The position numbers were made by a program, and so were the translations under genes. The notes under the pieces were generated by a model. It saw only the letters and a program-made list of their open reading frames with translations. It was not told where the DNA came from and did not search any database. Of a stretch of DNA of 64,000 nt, positions 49,752 to 63,348 are shown piece by piece; position 1 is the first letter of the stretch, and each line of letters opens with the position of its first letter. Source of the stretch: Eleginops maclovinus (Eukaryota > Chordata > Actinopteri > Perciformes > Eleginopidae); contig NC_086350.1 of NCBI RefSeq assembly GCF_036324505.1, forward strand, positions 24,995,257 through 25,059,256. The letters are read 5' to 3'.

Positions 49752-51131
49752 CTATAAAAACACACAAACATTATTAGTTAGAGTGGCAGTACCATTCACC
49801 GCAGAAAAAAAGAACATTTGCTATCGTAACAAAGTGTCTCAAATAATCAGATTTATAAAGAAATAAAGCACAAGAGACACGATCTGCAGGGACAGTATGC
49901 TTCCTACTTTGTTTTATGAACAGAATTCAGTCTGTTCATTTCAGTGCCATTTTAAAACATTTAAACATGTTCGATATGGTCAGTTGCAGTGTTATTAAAA
50001 GTGAACTTCCATAATCGCCAACTTCACACAAAAAAGTGAACAAACGATGAAATTGAGGCGATGGTAGAAAGAAGGAGTTCTGAGGTTAGAATAAATGTCC
50101 AAAAAGGTGTTGTGGCTTTGAAAGGAGCTTCAGATGCCCGCCATAAAGAGATGTATGATGGAAAGTCTTGAACATATTGTCATTATACGTGTACTTGAAG
50201 TAAGGTGTCGAAAATACAACCAAACGTAAATATGCCTAACTCCCTGCTGGTGCTACGTCGAAACATACACACTTGTAACCACTGCAGGTATTAAATAGAC
50301 AACAAGGAAGTACCTCATACGACCTCACTCCATAACTATCCCTTTTAAGTCGGCATATCTTGTCTCCCGACCATTCTTTCATTTATTCTGAGTCCCCAAA
50401 CTCTTTTAAAAGTCAATATGGAAGAAAGTTTCTGAAGAAAGATTATCAGCTGTTAAAACACTGTGGGACTTTCTCTGTGTACCGTCCATTCTCTTTCACT
50501 ATTTCTTTGCCTTCAACTATGCAGTTTAAATCCTTACCCTATCAAATCTAATTCAATTAAATCCTATGCTTTCCAATCTCATCAAAGCGGGATCTAGCTG
50601 AAGGATAGGTGGACACTTTCTCCTGCAGAGAGGAGTTCAATAATAATGAGCTGGTGAGGACAAAGGAAGGGCTTGGTAAAAAAAAGGAGACAATGATCAT
50701 ACCACAAGATTTTACAGGGTTTACAACTGCATCACACTGTTGTACCCATTGTTTACATGTCATAGAATAATACTTGATTCAGCGGCCTGTTCTTTTTCCG
50801 ATAGCAGACCATTGCTAAGGACGCTCTGATTAAGGGACTATGTGCAGTCATACCAGTACATGGCCAAAATCAACACTTGCTTTCCTCCATTAAAAAACAT
50901 AGAACGGAATACTTTTTTACACTTAAGGTTATATTTGTGGACAGCATGAAACTTTGGATTAATGATGGACAAACTGCCCTAAGTAACGACAAGTACAATA
51001 AAAAAAAGGGAAAAAGAAGGAAAGAGGGTAAAAGACTCAGAGGGAATAAGACAGACAGGAAGTAAACACTATGATCATATCCTGGATTATTAAGTATGAG
51101 TTCAAAATTGAGGATATCAATAAATGCAGAC
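49752..51131. other. ntrk3 intron, no recognised feature
   Basis: Intronic sequence running up to the Rex3-like 3' end. Nothing is recognised. Confidence 0.4.
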
Positions 51132-54100
51132 ATCCATCCATCTTCTCCCGCTTTTCCGTCAGGGTCGCGGAGGTAACAGCTCCAGCAGAGAGCCCCAAAC
51201 TTTCCTTTCCCTGGCCACATCAACCAGCTCTGACTGGGGGATTCCAAGACGCTCCCAGGCCAGCGAAGAGATATAATCCCTCCACCTGGTCCTAGGTCTA
51301 CCCCTCGGTCTCTTCCCAGCTGGACGTGCCTGGAACACCTCCCTAGGGAGGTGTCCCAGGTGGCATCCTCACTAGGTGCCCGAACCACCTCAACTGGCTC
51401 CTTTCAACGCGAAGGAGCAGCGGTTCTACTCCGAGTCCTCCCGGATGACTGAACTTCTCACCTTATCCGTAAGGGAGAAGCCAGCCACCCTGCGGAGAAA
51501 TCCCATTTCGGCCGCTTGTATCCACGATCTCGTTCTTTCGGTCATGACCCATCCTTCATGACCATAGGTGAGGGTAGGAACGAAGATGGCCCGGTAGACA
51601 GAGAGCTTTGCCTTCTGGCTCAGCTCTCTTTTCATCACAACGGTGCGTTAAAACGACTGCAGTACCGCTCCCGCTGCTCCGATTCTCCAGCCCATCTAAC
51701 GCTCCATTGTTCCCTCACTCGAGAACAAGACCCCGAGATACTTGAACTCCTTCACTTGGGGTAAGGCTTCATTCCCTACCTGGAGTGGACAGTCCATCGG
51801 TTTCCTGCTGACAACCATGGCCTCAGATTTGGAGGTGCTGATCCTCATCCCAGCCGCTTCACACTCGGCCACAAACCGATCCAGTGAGTGCTGAAGGTCA
51901 CAGACCGATGAAGCCATTAGGACCACAACATCTGCAAAAAGCAGTGGTGCAATCCTTAGCCCACCGAACTGCAGACCCCCTCCCCCACGACTACGCCTAG
52001 AAATCCTGTCCATGAATATCACAAACAGGATTGGTGACAAAGCGCAGCCCTGGCGGAGGCCAACCCTCACCGGAAATCGGTCCGATGTGCTACCTAGGAC
52101 CCGGACACAGCTCTCGCTTTGAGAGTACAGAGATTGGATGGCCCTGAGTAGAGACCCCCTCACCCCATACTCCCGCAGCACCTCCCACAGTATCTCCCTG
52201 GGAACCCGGTCATACGCCTTCTCCAAATCCACAAAGCACATGTAGACCGGATGAGCGTACTCCCAGGCCCCCTCCAGGATCCTTGCGAGAGTGAAAAGCT
52301 GGTCCGTCGTTCCACGACCAGGACGAAAACCGCATTGTTCCTCTTCAATCTGAGGTTAGACAATCGGCCAGACCCTCCTTTCCAGCACCTTAGAGTAAAC
52401 TTTCCCGGGGAGGCTGAGTAATGTGATGCCTCTGTAATTGGCACACACCCTCTGATCCCCCTTTTTAAAAAGAGGAACCACCACCCCGGTCTGCCACTCC
52501 TTCGGTACTGTTTCCGACTTCCACGCAATGTTGATGAGACGTGTCAACCATGACAGTCCCTCAACACCCAGAGCCTTCAGCATTTCTGGGCGGATCTCAT
52601 CCATCCCCGGGGCTTTGCCACTGTGGAGCTGTTTAACTACCTCAGTGACTTCCCCCCATGAAATTGGAGTTGATCCCCCTTCTTACTCCAGCTCCGCCTC
52701 TAACATAGAGGGCAGAGTTGTCGGATTCAGGAGTTCCTCAAAGTGTTCCTTCCACCGCCCTAACACACTATCAGTTGAGGTCAACAGCGTCCCATCCTTA
52801 CTGTACACAGCTGGGATGTTTCCCTGCTTCCCCCTCCTGAGGTGTCGGACGGTTTTCCAGAACAACTTTGGTGCTGACCGAAAGTCCTTCTCCATGGCTT
52901 CTCCCACACCCACTGCTTTGCCTCGGCCACGGCTGAGCTGCTGCCCTTCGGGCTCGTCGATACCTTGCAACTGCGTCAGGAGTACCCAGGGATAACATAT
53001 CCCGGAAGGCCTCCTTCTTCAGTCGGACGGCTTCCCTGACCCCCGGTGTCCACCAGGAGGTTCGAGGGTTACCGCCCCTTGAGGCACCTAAAACCTTGAG
53101 ACCACAGCTCCCCGCCGCAGCTTCGGCAATGGAGGCTTTGAACACCGCCCACTCTGGTTCAATGTCCCCAGCCCCCACAGGGATGCCTGAAAAGCTCCGC
53201 CGGAGGTGTGAGTTGAAGGCCTCCTGGACTTGGGACTCCTCGAGACGTTCCCAGTTCACCCGCACTACACGTTTGGGCTTACCAGGTCTGTCCAGAGGCT
53301 TTCCCGGCCACTCGACCCAACTCACCACCAGATGGTGATCAGTTGACAACTCCGCCCCTCTCTTCACCCGAGTGTCCAAAACATGCGGCCTCAGGTCCGA
53401 TGATACGATAACAAAATCGATCATGGACCTTCTGCCTAGGGTGCTCTGGTACCACGTACACTTATGAGCATCCTTATGTTCGAACATGGTGTTTGTTATG
53501 GCCAATCCATGGCTAGCACGGAAGTCCAGTAACAAACCACCACTCCGGTTCAGATCAGGGGGGCCGTTCCTCCCAATCACGCCCCTCCAAATGTCTCCAT
53601 CATTGCCCACATGTGCGTTGAAGTCTCCCAGCAGGACTAAGGAGTCCCCTTCAGGAGCCCCATACAGGACTTCTTTCAGGGTCTCCAAGAGGCCGAATAC
53701 TCTGAACTGCTGTTTGGTGCATAAGCACACACAACAGTCAGAGTTTTCCCCCCCATGACCCGCAGGCGTAGGGAGGCGACCCTCTCGTCCACTGGGGTAA
53801 ACTCCAACAAAGCGGCACTCAACCGGGGGCTTGTGAGTATCCCCACACCCGCTCGGCGCCTGACACCTTGGGCAACTCCAGAGAAGAATAGAGTCCAACC
53901 CCTATCCAGAAGTAAGGTTCCAGAGCCGACGCTGTGCGTAGAGGTGAGCCCCACCAGATCCAACTGGTAACGCTCCACCTCCCGCACAAGCTCCGGCTCC
54001 TTCCCCCCCAGAGAGGTGACATTCCACGTCCCCAAAGCCAGCTTCTGTCGCCTGGGTCTGGTCCGTCGAGACCCTCTGCTTTCACTGCCACCCTTCTGAC

Positions 54101-54475
54101 CTTCCAACCCCATCGCTGTTTCCCGTAGGTGGTGGGCCCGCGGGACAGGGAAGCGGAGGTGTTGCCCACATTGCTTTTTCGGGCTGTGCCCGACCGGGCT
54201 CCGTGGCAAGCCCGGCCACCAGACGCTCGCTGACGAGTCCTCCTTCTGGGCCTGGCTCCAGAAGGGGACCCCGGGCTTCCTCCGGGCCGGGTATCCTTGC
54301 TTTCAAGTTTGTTTTTCATAAGGTCTTTTGAACCAATCTTAGTCTGGCCCCTTACCTGAGACCAATTTGCCATGGGGACCCTACCAGGAACACAAGGTTC
54401 CAGACAACACAGCCCCCAGGTTCATCGGGGCACACAAACCTCTCCACCACGATGAGGTGCTGGTTCTCGGAAAGG
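51132..54475 (-). mobile_element. Rex3-like (RTE clade) non-LTR retrotransposon, near full length
   Basis: A minus-strand element of about 3.3 kb. It has a 5' region (GAACCAGCACCTCATCGTGG near 54455), an apurinic-type endonuclease, a reverse transcriptase, and a 3' end AAGATGGATGGATG (51132-51145). The GATG tandem tail and the endonuclease-RT order are those of Rex3/RTE elements in fish. It is much more GC-rich than the surrounding intron. Frameshifts and stops make it non-functional. The 5' boundary is estimated and no target duplication was found. A 3' piece of a sister copy is at 41691. Confidence 0.85.
51426..54209 (-). pseudogene. broken Rex3-like endonuclease-reverse transcriptase ORF
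   Basis: The order on the minus strand is as follows. Endonuclease start with LALGTWNVTSL and VVCAYAPNSS (54060-53700), then a frame change. Endonuclease end with LLGDFNAHVG, MIDFVIVSSD and STDHHLVVSW (53680-53280). A linker and a second frame change near 52960. Thumb-side motif KLFWKTVRHLRRGKQG, then a stop at about 52684. RT with GKAPGMDEIRPEML, PLFKKGD and NYRGITLL, then a stop near 52357. CGFRPGRGTTDQLF, CFVDLEKAYDRVPREILW, GLRQGCALSPILF and LLFADVVVLM, where the catalytic FADD box reads FADV. After another break near 51690, SQKAKLSVYRAIFVPTLTYG. It is a mobile-element pseudogene, not host coding. Confidence 0.87.
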
Positions 54476-57400
54476 CTCAGCAGGACACAGTACAGAAAAG
54501 AATTACAGAAGGCAAGGTGTAATTCATTTGCAGGTGTGTGAGAAACAGGAACACACACAACTGTGTGCCTTTTATTCGTAGTAGAACAGTGAACATGTTT
54601 GCAGACACAAACTCTGTGAGAACTCTCTTGCAGCAACTGACAGTCGATCAGTGATCAGCTGAAGATGTCATTACAAACGGACGCCGCTTAACATGGCACT
54701 CCGCGGAAAAGACATTCCATTGCTCTTAAAACACGTGTCCTTGCTTCCTCCCTCTTCTCGTGGTCTCCTGGAAAGGACGAGCAGAAGTGAGGGATGCAGG
54801 GATCGAAGTTAAGCAACTTGTTAGGCATCTACTAGGTAAACAATAAAGGGAACAGCAGAACTAGACTGGAAGCAAACACTAAAGGGAACAAAGTATGGGC
54901 TCTGGCAGTGTTATAAAACCAATAAAATGTGACCGGCTTGGACAGTTACAGAAAACGTTGATCAGTGCTGCCATCATTTTAAGTCACGTTGCTGTCGGTG
55001 CAGTTCCAGCTGTGGCTCACAGTAAAATATACTTGTGATTTATACATTTGTAAATCAGTAGTAGTAAAATCATGTTAAAATCAATATGTTGTATCAAGTT
55101 ATTGTTCTATTTAGCAAGTAGCAGATTAGGATCATTTACAGCAAGCCGGTCCTTATCGTGAAAGAACTCTGAAAGAATCCAACACAAAGCGTCCAAATAA
55201 CTTAGCTAGATTTCAAATGTTTCAAGAAAGAAGACTTAAATGCGCCTGACAGACAGTTGCCAACTGGTGCACTGTGTATCTCCCACAATAGCTCCTTCGG
55301 ATATGAAAGTGAAGCGGCAGAGTACTAAGCCTGTTGTAAGTGGGAGAGCAGCCAGAGTCTGCAGCCAGCTGGAGGTTTGGAGCTGTTCCACAGAGGGGTG
55401 ATGTGCCACAGAATCAACCCAACATACGTCCTCTGTTTCTTCCACTGTCTCTTCCTCTACAGTATAATTTGCCTTTTAAGCTGTCATTGGAACACTTTCA
55501 AAAACCCAAAAACTGTTACTTCAATAACTTTTCATGTTATTATGCTACTTATAAAAGACTATGCTTGAAGAGAAGAATATGGGGCAAAGCTCTTAGGTTT
55601 AACAAATACCTTGTTCCCACTTTTAAAGAGTTAAAGGATTCATATGTTTCCCAAGTCTCCCTTAAAGCAGCACTCACACACATCCACTAAATCCATATTG
55701 AAGACTGCACTTCCTATGGACTGGTCCTTCCATATGCTGGTTGTAAAAAAATTTTTTTTAAATAACCTACCCAAAGTGATTTACAGTCAAATCAAGTGTG
55801 CCATTTCCAAAGTTACAGTCTATAAAGCGTTAGATTGCTCCCTGTACCAATACTTACTTTTATGACCAAATACCTGCAGAGATTAAGTCATTCAGCCTCA
55901 GCTGTGCTTTGTGTCAAGTTACATTTATTACTTTTAAGCATGTACATGCTAACCTCAGATAGTGACAACACTATACCTGCTAAATATTACCATGTGAGCA
56001 TTGTCAATTTGAGCATGTAGCCATCCTAGCTTTAGCATTAGCGGAAGCACTAGCATTTAGCTTACAGCTCCACTGGGTCTATGTGCAGTCTCAAAGAGCT
56101 GTTAGCATGGCTATGGACTCACATTATTGTTTTGTTCATTCAATTGCCTGAGAAACTTGATGGTTTTAAAATGATTTCACTTGTTTGTCTCTATTGTTTA
56201 TGTGATGAACCACATAGAGTAAAGCAATTATACTGCACCCACACCTTACCTCATTTCAGTTGCACTAAATCATAAACACAATTAACAGCAAACACTTGAT
56301 TTAAAAGCTGAACTTTATATTCACTATAACCTTTATGAACATTATTTCAAACATTTTAGCAAAGTAAAGCAAGTATTTTTTTTTTGTAATAATGACTTCA
56401 TTTATCTTTGAGTTACAATGGGGGAGGTTACTTCCTGGTTCAGCAAAAGGCTTGGCAGTACACTGAGGACAGATAAATACTGCAAACAGCCATATGGGCC
56501 AAACCACATGCTTCCATGTCAAAGGGGGATATGGGTTTTGTCAGCGCTTCTTTGTCTTCTGTTAATCTTATTTACCCCTTGTTTTCTGTTGAGTTATTTT
56601 CTGTTGACCTCTTTTACAGACGATTCTTGGTTTATAATGTTTTTAGTTTTTATTTGGGTAAACAAAAAACCCAGTTTGTTTTAACTTAAAGAATAATCAA
56701 AGTAAAAGATCTTTACCTAATATATTATTTTAACATTAAACTACTTATTCAAACAAATTATCCCAAGTATGTAAACAAATCATTTGCATTGAAACACAAC
56801 AGCTTTGTGCCTGAAGCAATTCTAATGTATGGCACAGTGCACAGGAAGTGTTGAATTCACTAAGTTACTTTGAAGTGCATCCCCTTCAGAGCAACAGGCA
56901 GCCAAAGTTAAGAAGCTCTTAACGGTGTGCTTGTGCTCTCACTATTGAGTGCTACTTTAAAAAAAAATAAAACTCTTGTGAGACAACACTCAACTTCTGG
57001 GACTATACTATACTGGAACCAGTGCAAAACGCCTGACTTTAGCTGTGTCTCAGTTATGTACTTCTGTACTTACATTTGCAATTTTGTTTTTCCCAATGCA
57101 AAGTATGGAAAATGCAGTGCACTATGAGTACCTGGTGCACTTATAACTGTCGAAGGTCAGTGTTGAACGCTGCACACTTCTTTTGCTGAATGATCGCCAT
57201 CCTGGCTACAAATTGGAAGTTGTGGGATGAGCTGTGATTGAGGTTGCTTTTGTAAAAACACAGCACTATACAAATAAAAGATTATGGTTTTTCTTAGTAT
57301 TCAATAAAGGTATGCTGGTATTGAGCAGAAGCCATCATTATTTGTATGGGTTAATTGAACAGTCTGTAAGGATTTTCTGCCATGAATGATAACGTTGCTA

Positions 57401-58424
57401 TTTAGCAAGTTAACTAACATCAGTGATTGTCCTTTTTTTGTTAGTGCACAACCACTGTCTGCGTTCTATATAAGTCTACATGGACTAAATTCACACACTG
57501 CAAAAGTGTTTAGATTGTACAACAGGCTGTGTATTAAGGGATGTGTCAGAATTGAGATAGAGCGCTTGATTAACTGACACCCTCAGCTCCCCTGATTGTA
57601 ACAAGGTAACCCTGCAGAGTGGTGATCCTGCTTATTTGAAAAACCTGGCCTGATTGAAAGCAAAGCGGACAGTACTGTTATTATAAAATGAGAGGACACA
57701 ATCACAGCAATGGAAAAACTAGGTGGGAAATGTGTCAAAATGTCTCCATTAAGTTATAAAGAAGAGCTATTATTTCATTGTGTGACAGTTCACCCTGTCC
57801 AGCATTTTGGTTACTAATGTAGCATTTCTTTGTGCCATATTATACTGAGACCCTGTACTAGACCATTTAACAATTCAAGGCTCAATACTGAAATTACAAA
57901 CATACAGGCCATAACAGGGAGGAGCCTGAGCCTGATGCACTATTTCTTTAGCATATATAAAGAGACGCAAATATATTAGGTCTTCTTTGTGCTTCTTTGA
58001 AGATAAGATAACACAGTAGATGTTTTTGTGAACCTTCTTTGTGTCTTATTTTTCTTTCTTTGTGAAACAACCTTTATTTCTCCATAACTGTAGCCCAAAA
58101 ATGCAGTAAATTTTTTAAAACCTGTAAAAGTTGTGTGTGTCTTACATTCAGATAAAGAGTTGAATACAAAATAGAATTACTTAATAAAATATTTCTAGAT
58201 AGTATTCCAAGTTTGGGAATAGAAAAGTCTGGGTTGTCACATTAATGTATCGTCCCTTTTGTTATACATAACCCCCTAAAATGTACAATATTCTTGTTAT
58301 TTTAGGGGGCTATTTCTCTTAATTGTTGGAAGCATCTGTCTTTCATAAACGTGTTTCAGGCAAAGTATGATAAAGCGGAATGAAGGGAAATATTCAGTTT
58401 TACAGTAACAACAGTACAACTTAC
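54476..58424. other. ntrk3 intron; short 11-bp stem hairpin at 58272-58309
   Basis: Mostly unassigned AT-rich intron; the open frames here (for example 55340-55690 and 56418-56684) show no recognisable domains. At 58272-58282 CCCCCTAAAAT pairs with ATTTTAGGGGG at 58299-58309 around a 16-nt loop, about 115 nt from the LRR1 exon on its downstream (intronic) side. Confidence 0.5.
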
Positions 58425-58499
58425 AGCCTCTGTAAGCCGGTGTAGAGCTCCATATCCACATCCCTCAACGTCTGCAGACCAGTCCAGTTCTCAATGTGT
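58425..58499 (-). CDS. ntrk3: TrkC receptor exon: leucine-rich repeat 1
   Basis: This 75-nt exon is phase 2 at both ends, with a TTCCAG acceptor (AG at 58500-58501) and a GTAAGT donor (58419-58424). It encodes HIENWTGLQTLRDVDMELYT and then GLQR, the first LRR of the receptor ectodomain. HIENW and VDMELYTGLQ are nearly invariant in TrkC and confirm the identity. NWT is a glycosylation sequon. The exon with the signal peptide and N-terminal cap is not within the 5.5 kb to the window's right edge. Joining to 49680-49751 completes Leu in LQRLTI. Confidence 0.95.
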
Positions 58500-60958
58500 C
58501 TGGAAAGAGGAACAGACAAGACATATGAGTAATGTTACAGCTAATTTAGTTTTTTATTCTGGATAACTCCGCCAATTATATTCCCAATGAATTGATTCAA
58601 CATCAGAAAATAGTGATCATTACATTGTAAACCTTGCATCATCAGAAAAGCAATTCAAAAGCATGCCTAAGACAAGAAGGATAAGTGATAGACTTGAAAA
58701 AACGATAGAACAAAGTAACAACAAAAAGCCACCCTACTGAGTTTGGGTCAGTATCTTGAACGACAGACAAGATAAACAGAGCAAAATAAAAGACAGTAAG
58801 TCTCTCATTTAAACAAAGAAAAGTTGAAATACCCACACCAGAGAGGGACTAGAGAATGTTGAGAATTTGAACTTTATTTGACTAGGAATTACTAGAATAA
58901 TGATTTCATTTTCAAATGGACTTGCAGTTGATGTCAATCTAATTAATAATTGATTAACAAACTATTTGTGTGAGTTTTTCTATGGTCATATTCTAAAGAT
59001 GAGTTCGAGTCCGATGCAAAGCTAATTTCTTTGTGTGGTGTGTTTCCATATTCTGTAAAGTTAAGGCAAAGACGGCACTACACGCAAATTCTCGACAAGT
59101 TATGCAAATGACGCGAATGTGCGGCGCAAAGGAAACAAGTGTTCACGCTGTCTTGCGAAGGCCAATCAGAATTGAGATTTTCATTACAAGCGTTGTTTAA
59201 ATGGGAAAGATCAGCCAGTTCTCCTGCACACAGAACTATACAGTACCTTAAATGTGTGTTGCCGACAGGGTTTTTATTATAAAGTTTAAATGGAGCAAAG
59301 TTCTTCTGACTTATAAAGACAATGTTGTGATTTTGTTGTCATAGAAACAATAAAAAAGCGCTGGGATATTTTTCTAATGAAAAGCGAGTAGGAGTATCTG
59401 TCACATGCCCTGCCAGTGCCTTTCTGTGGACACAGGTACGTACTAACAGAAGCTTTGTAAGGCACACTTCATCACAGGTTTACTGCAAACCGTTCAAACT
59501 GATTGATCAAACACAATGTGCTTCCTTCACAGCTACAGTGATCACGTACACTAGTCTGATTTCACTCACTGCTTTGGTTTGTTGGCCATAAAAGTTTGTA
59601 ACATGGCCTTGTGGGAGTCCAGCAGCAGAAACAGCATAGTAGCCCATTTTACACCAAGCAGCGGATGGCAACAAATCAAAACACGCAAATCACATCACAC
59701 TGAACATCTGTTTACCCCAGAGACCCCCGCATGGCTCTGACTCTGTGAGAGTGTGTGTGTTTGTGTGTGTCCTTACAAAGGTATGCATGCAAAGATCAGT
59801 TAGAGGTTCTGTTTGTCCATCTGTCTTCCTGGAATTGATTCAGTTAAACACCTCTGCATATTTACTCTATCAAATTGAAATAGCATTATTGGCATGACCA
59901 TAATTACGTTCAGTACTGCCCAAAAAATAAGGCATGGGGCTAATTTATCATACAAAAACCAACAGTGCCCACCGACTTGCCTTAACCCATAGACTGATGC
60001 ATTACGGGATGGACTCAATGGGGAAATAACACGGTCATTCCAGTGGGAGCTGCGTATTGATTGGCTGAGCTCCTTTTTAGCTGTTAGCAGCATCTGACCC
60101 CCCCGAGGGCCTGCTGATTGACTTATTGAAAGGCAGATCCATTATCCATTTCGCTGTCTAAACACAGCAGTCACTGGTGCCAATGTGAGCACACAAACAC
60201 ACACAGAAGGAGAACTATTTACACTCACATATTTTAAATTCAACATCAAGTATTTCCATTGAGCTCTCTGCATGGCAGCTTTCTGCAGCAGCTTTTCATC
60301 TCTGAATATAAAATCTTGTAGAAGGGCCAGTGTCAAAGAAAAAGCTTTGCTTGGTAATAAATTAAATCCCTTTTGCTAGCAGCAACAAAGTTGCCTTTTT
60401 TGCATAGATTACAGAATGGACTGAACACACTGCAGCCTTTTTGAAATGCAGCTCACACTAGAGCAGCCTGAGCTGGAGAAAATCAAACTCGTACTGAGAA
60501 GAGACTTTTAACTGACAACCTGGAAACACCACTACTGGTTAAAAAAACACTAATGACTCAACTGCTGATGGCGTGCAGACATTGAAACAGTGAAGAAAAT
60601 CTTGCTTGTGGATCATTGAATCAATAACAAATAGATTTTTTTTACCAAGCTAGAATGGTGGGGCTAGTGGTCTTTTGTGTACCAGTAATCTCTTAGAATT
60701 GACTGTGGATATTCACTGCCTCTAGAAGATTACCTTTTCTCTGTACCATCATAAGGCTAAATATACTTATGTTATGTTAAAATATGTGATAGAGGAACTC
60801 AGACGATTGCTAACAAGCATCACATATGATATCTGTGAAATAGCAAGAAGGGCTGGGAAGGGGGAAGGAAATTGGATGGATTGGCTCCCTATCCTTTTTC
60901 CATTTCTTCTCTTGGCCTCTTTCTTTCTGTATTAACGTTTATATAATCTGTTTATATA
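58500..60958. other. first visible ntrk3 intron, no recognised feature
   Basis: Intronic sequence. A locally GC-rich patch near 59065-59160 (ACTACACGCAAATTC, ATGACGCGAATGTGCGGCG) may be an old MITE. A poly-C GACCCCCCCGAGG lies near 60100. The cysteine-rich N-cap exon of TrkC was looked for on the minus strand and not found. Confidence 0.4.
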
Positions 60959-61172
60959 CAGTGGGGCAAAAACTATTTAGTCAGCCACCAATTGTGCAAG
61001 TTCTCCCATTTAAAAAGATGAGAGAGGCCTGTAATTTTCATCATAGGTATACCTCAACTATGAGAGACAGAATGAGAAAACAAATCCAGAAAATCACATT
61101 GTAGGATTTTTAAAGAATTTATGTTCAAATTATTGTGGAAAATAAGTATTTGGTCAATAACAAAAGTTCATC

Positions 61173-61670
61173 TCAATACTTTGTTATATACCCTTTGTTG
61201 GCAATGACAGAGGTCAAACGTTTTCTGTAAGTCTTCACAAGGTTTTCACACACTGTTGCTGGTATTTTGGCCCATTCCTCCATGCAGATCTCCTCTAAAG
61301 CAGTGATGTTTTGGGGCTGTCGCTGGGCAACACAGACTTTCAACTCCCTCCAAAGATTTTCTATGGGGTTGAGATCTGGAGACTGGCTAGGCCACTCCAG
61401 GACCTTGAAATGCTTCTTATGAAGCCACTCCTTCGTTGCCCTGGCGGTGTGTTTGGGATCATGGTCATGCTGAAAGACCCAGCCACGCTTCATCTTCAGT
61501 GCCCTTGCTGATGGAAGGAGGTTTTCACTCAAAATCTCACGATACATGGCCCCATTCATTCTTTCCTTTACACGGATCAGTCGTCCTGGTCCCTTTGCAG
61601 AAAAACAGGCCCAAAGCATGATGTTTCCACCCCCATGCTTCACAGTAGGTATGGTGTTCTTTGGATGCAA
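61173..61670 (-). pseudogene. Tc1 transposase C-terminal catalytic part (DD34E)
   Basis: An open 165-residue segment from [19 protein letters not shown] through [14 protein letters not shown] to the natural end NKGYITKY. It carries the second catalytic Asp in [12 protein letters not shown] and the Glu in [11 protein letters not shown], with 34 residues between them. The first catalytic Asp lay in the deleted part. The segment has no stop codon but is out of frame with the N-terminal part. Confidence 0.87.
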
Positions 61671-61710
61671 CTCTGCATTCTTTCTCCTCCAAACACGACG
61701 AGTTGAGTTT

Positions 61711-61908
61711 TTACCAAAAAGTTCTATTTTGGCCAGATCGAGGGAGATTAGCAGTGGTCTTGTATGTCTTCCATTTTCTAATAATTGCTCCCACAGTTGA
61801 TTTCTTCACACCAAGCTGCTTACCTATTGCAGATTCAGTTTTCCCAGCCTGGTGCAGGTCTACAATTTTGTCTCTGGTCTCCTTTGACAGCTCTTTGGTG
61901 TTGGCCAT
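61711..61908 (-). pseudogene. Tc1 transposase N-terminal helix-turn-helix part
   Basis: It starts with ATG at 61908 and encodes [20 protein letters not shown], then [20 protein letters not shown] and TTANLPRSG. This is the PAIRED-like PAI subdomain that binds Tc1 inverted repeats. After LPRSGQ the frame runs into the deletion junction and stops (NRTFW), so the second DNA-binding subdomain and the first catalytic Asp are missing. The protein would be about 65 residues. Confidence 0.85.
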
Positions 61909-62276
61909 AGTGGAGTTTGGAGTATGACTGTTTGAGGTTGTGGACAGGTGTCTTTTATACTGATAACGAGTTCAAAAAGGTGCCATTAATACAGGTAACG
62001 AGTGGAGGACAGAGGAGCCTCTTAAAGAAGAAGTTACAGGTCTGTGAGAGCCAGAAATCTTGCTTGTTTGTAGGTGACCAAATACTTATTTTACCGAGGA
62101 ATTTACCAATTAATTCATTAAAAATCCTACAATGAGATTTCCTGGATTTTGTTTTCTCATTTTGTCTCTCATAGTTGAGGTATACCTATGATGAAAATTA
62201 CAGGCCTCTCTCATCTTTTTAAATGGGAGAACTTGCACAATTGGTGGCTGACTAAATACTTTTTTGCCCCACCGTA

Positions 62277-63348
<1,072 letters not shown>

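Larger units (their letters stand above)
60959..62274 (-). mobile_element. Tc1-like transposon, internally deleted, long inverted repeats
   Basis: The element is 1316 bp and is flanked by TA on both sides (60957-60958 and 62275-62276). It starts CAGTGGGGCAAAAA and ends TTTTTTGCCCCACCG. The inverted repeats run about 200 bp each (60959-61156 and 62076-62274), including GTCAGCCACCAATTGTGCAA and CTGTAATTTTCATCATAGGT. The transposase gene lies on the minus strand and has lost its centre: text jumps from TTTTACCAAAAAGTTC to GATCGAGGGAGATTAGCAGT near 61735. The element is nonautonomous, but its ends look mobilisable. Confidence 0.94.

Noticed and set aside
51426..54373. Many long open frames on both strands
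   Set aside because: They are shadows of the Rex3-like element. Only the minus-strand endonuclease/RT frames carry recognisable motifs, and those are broken.
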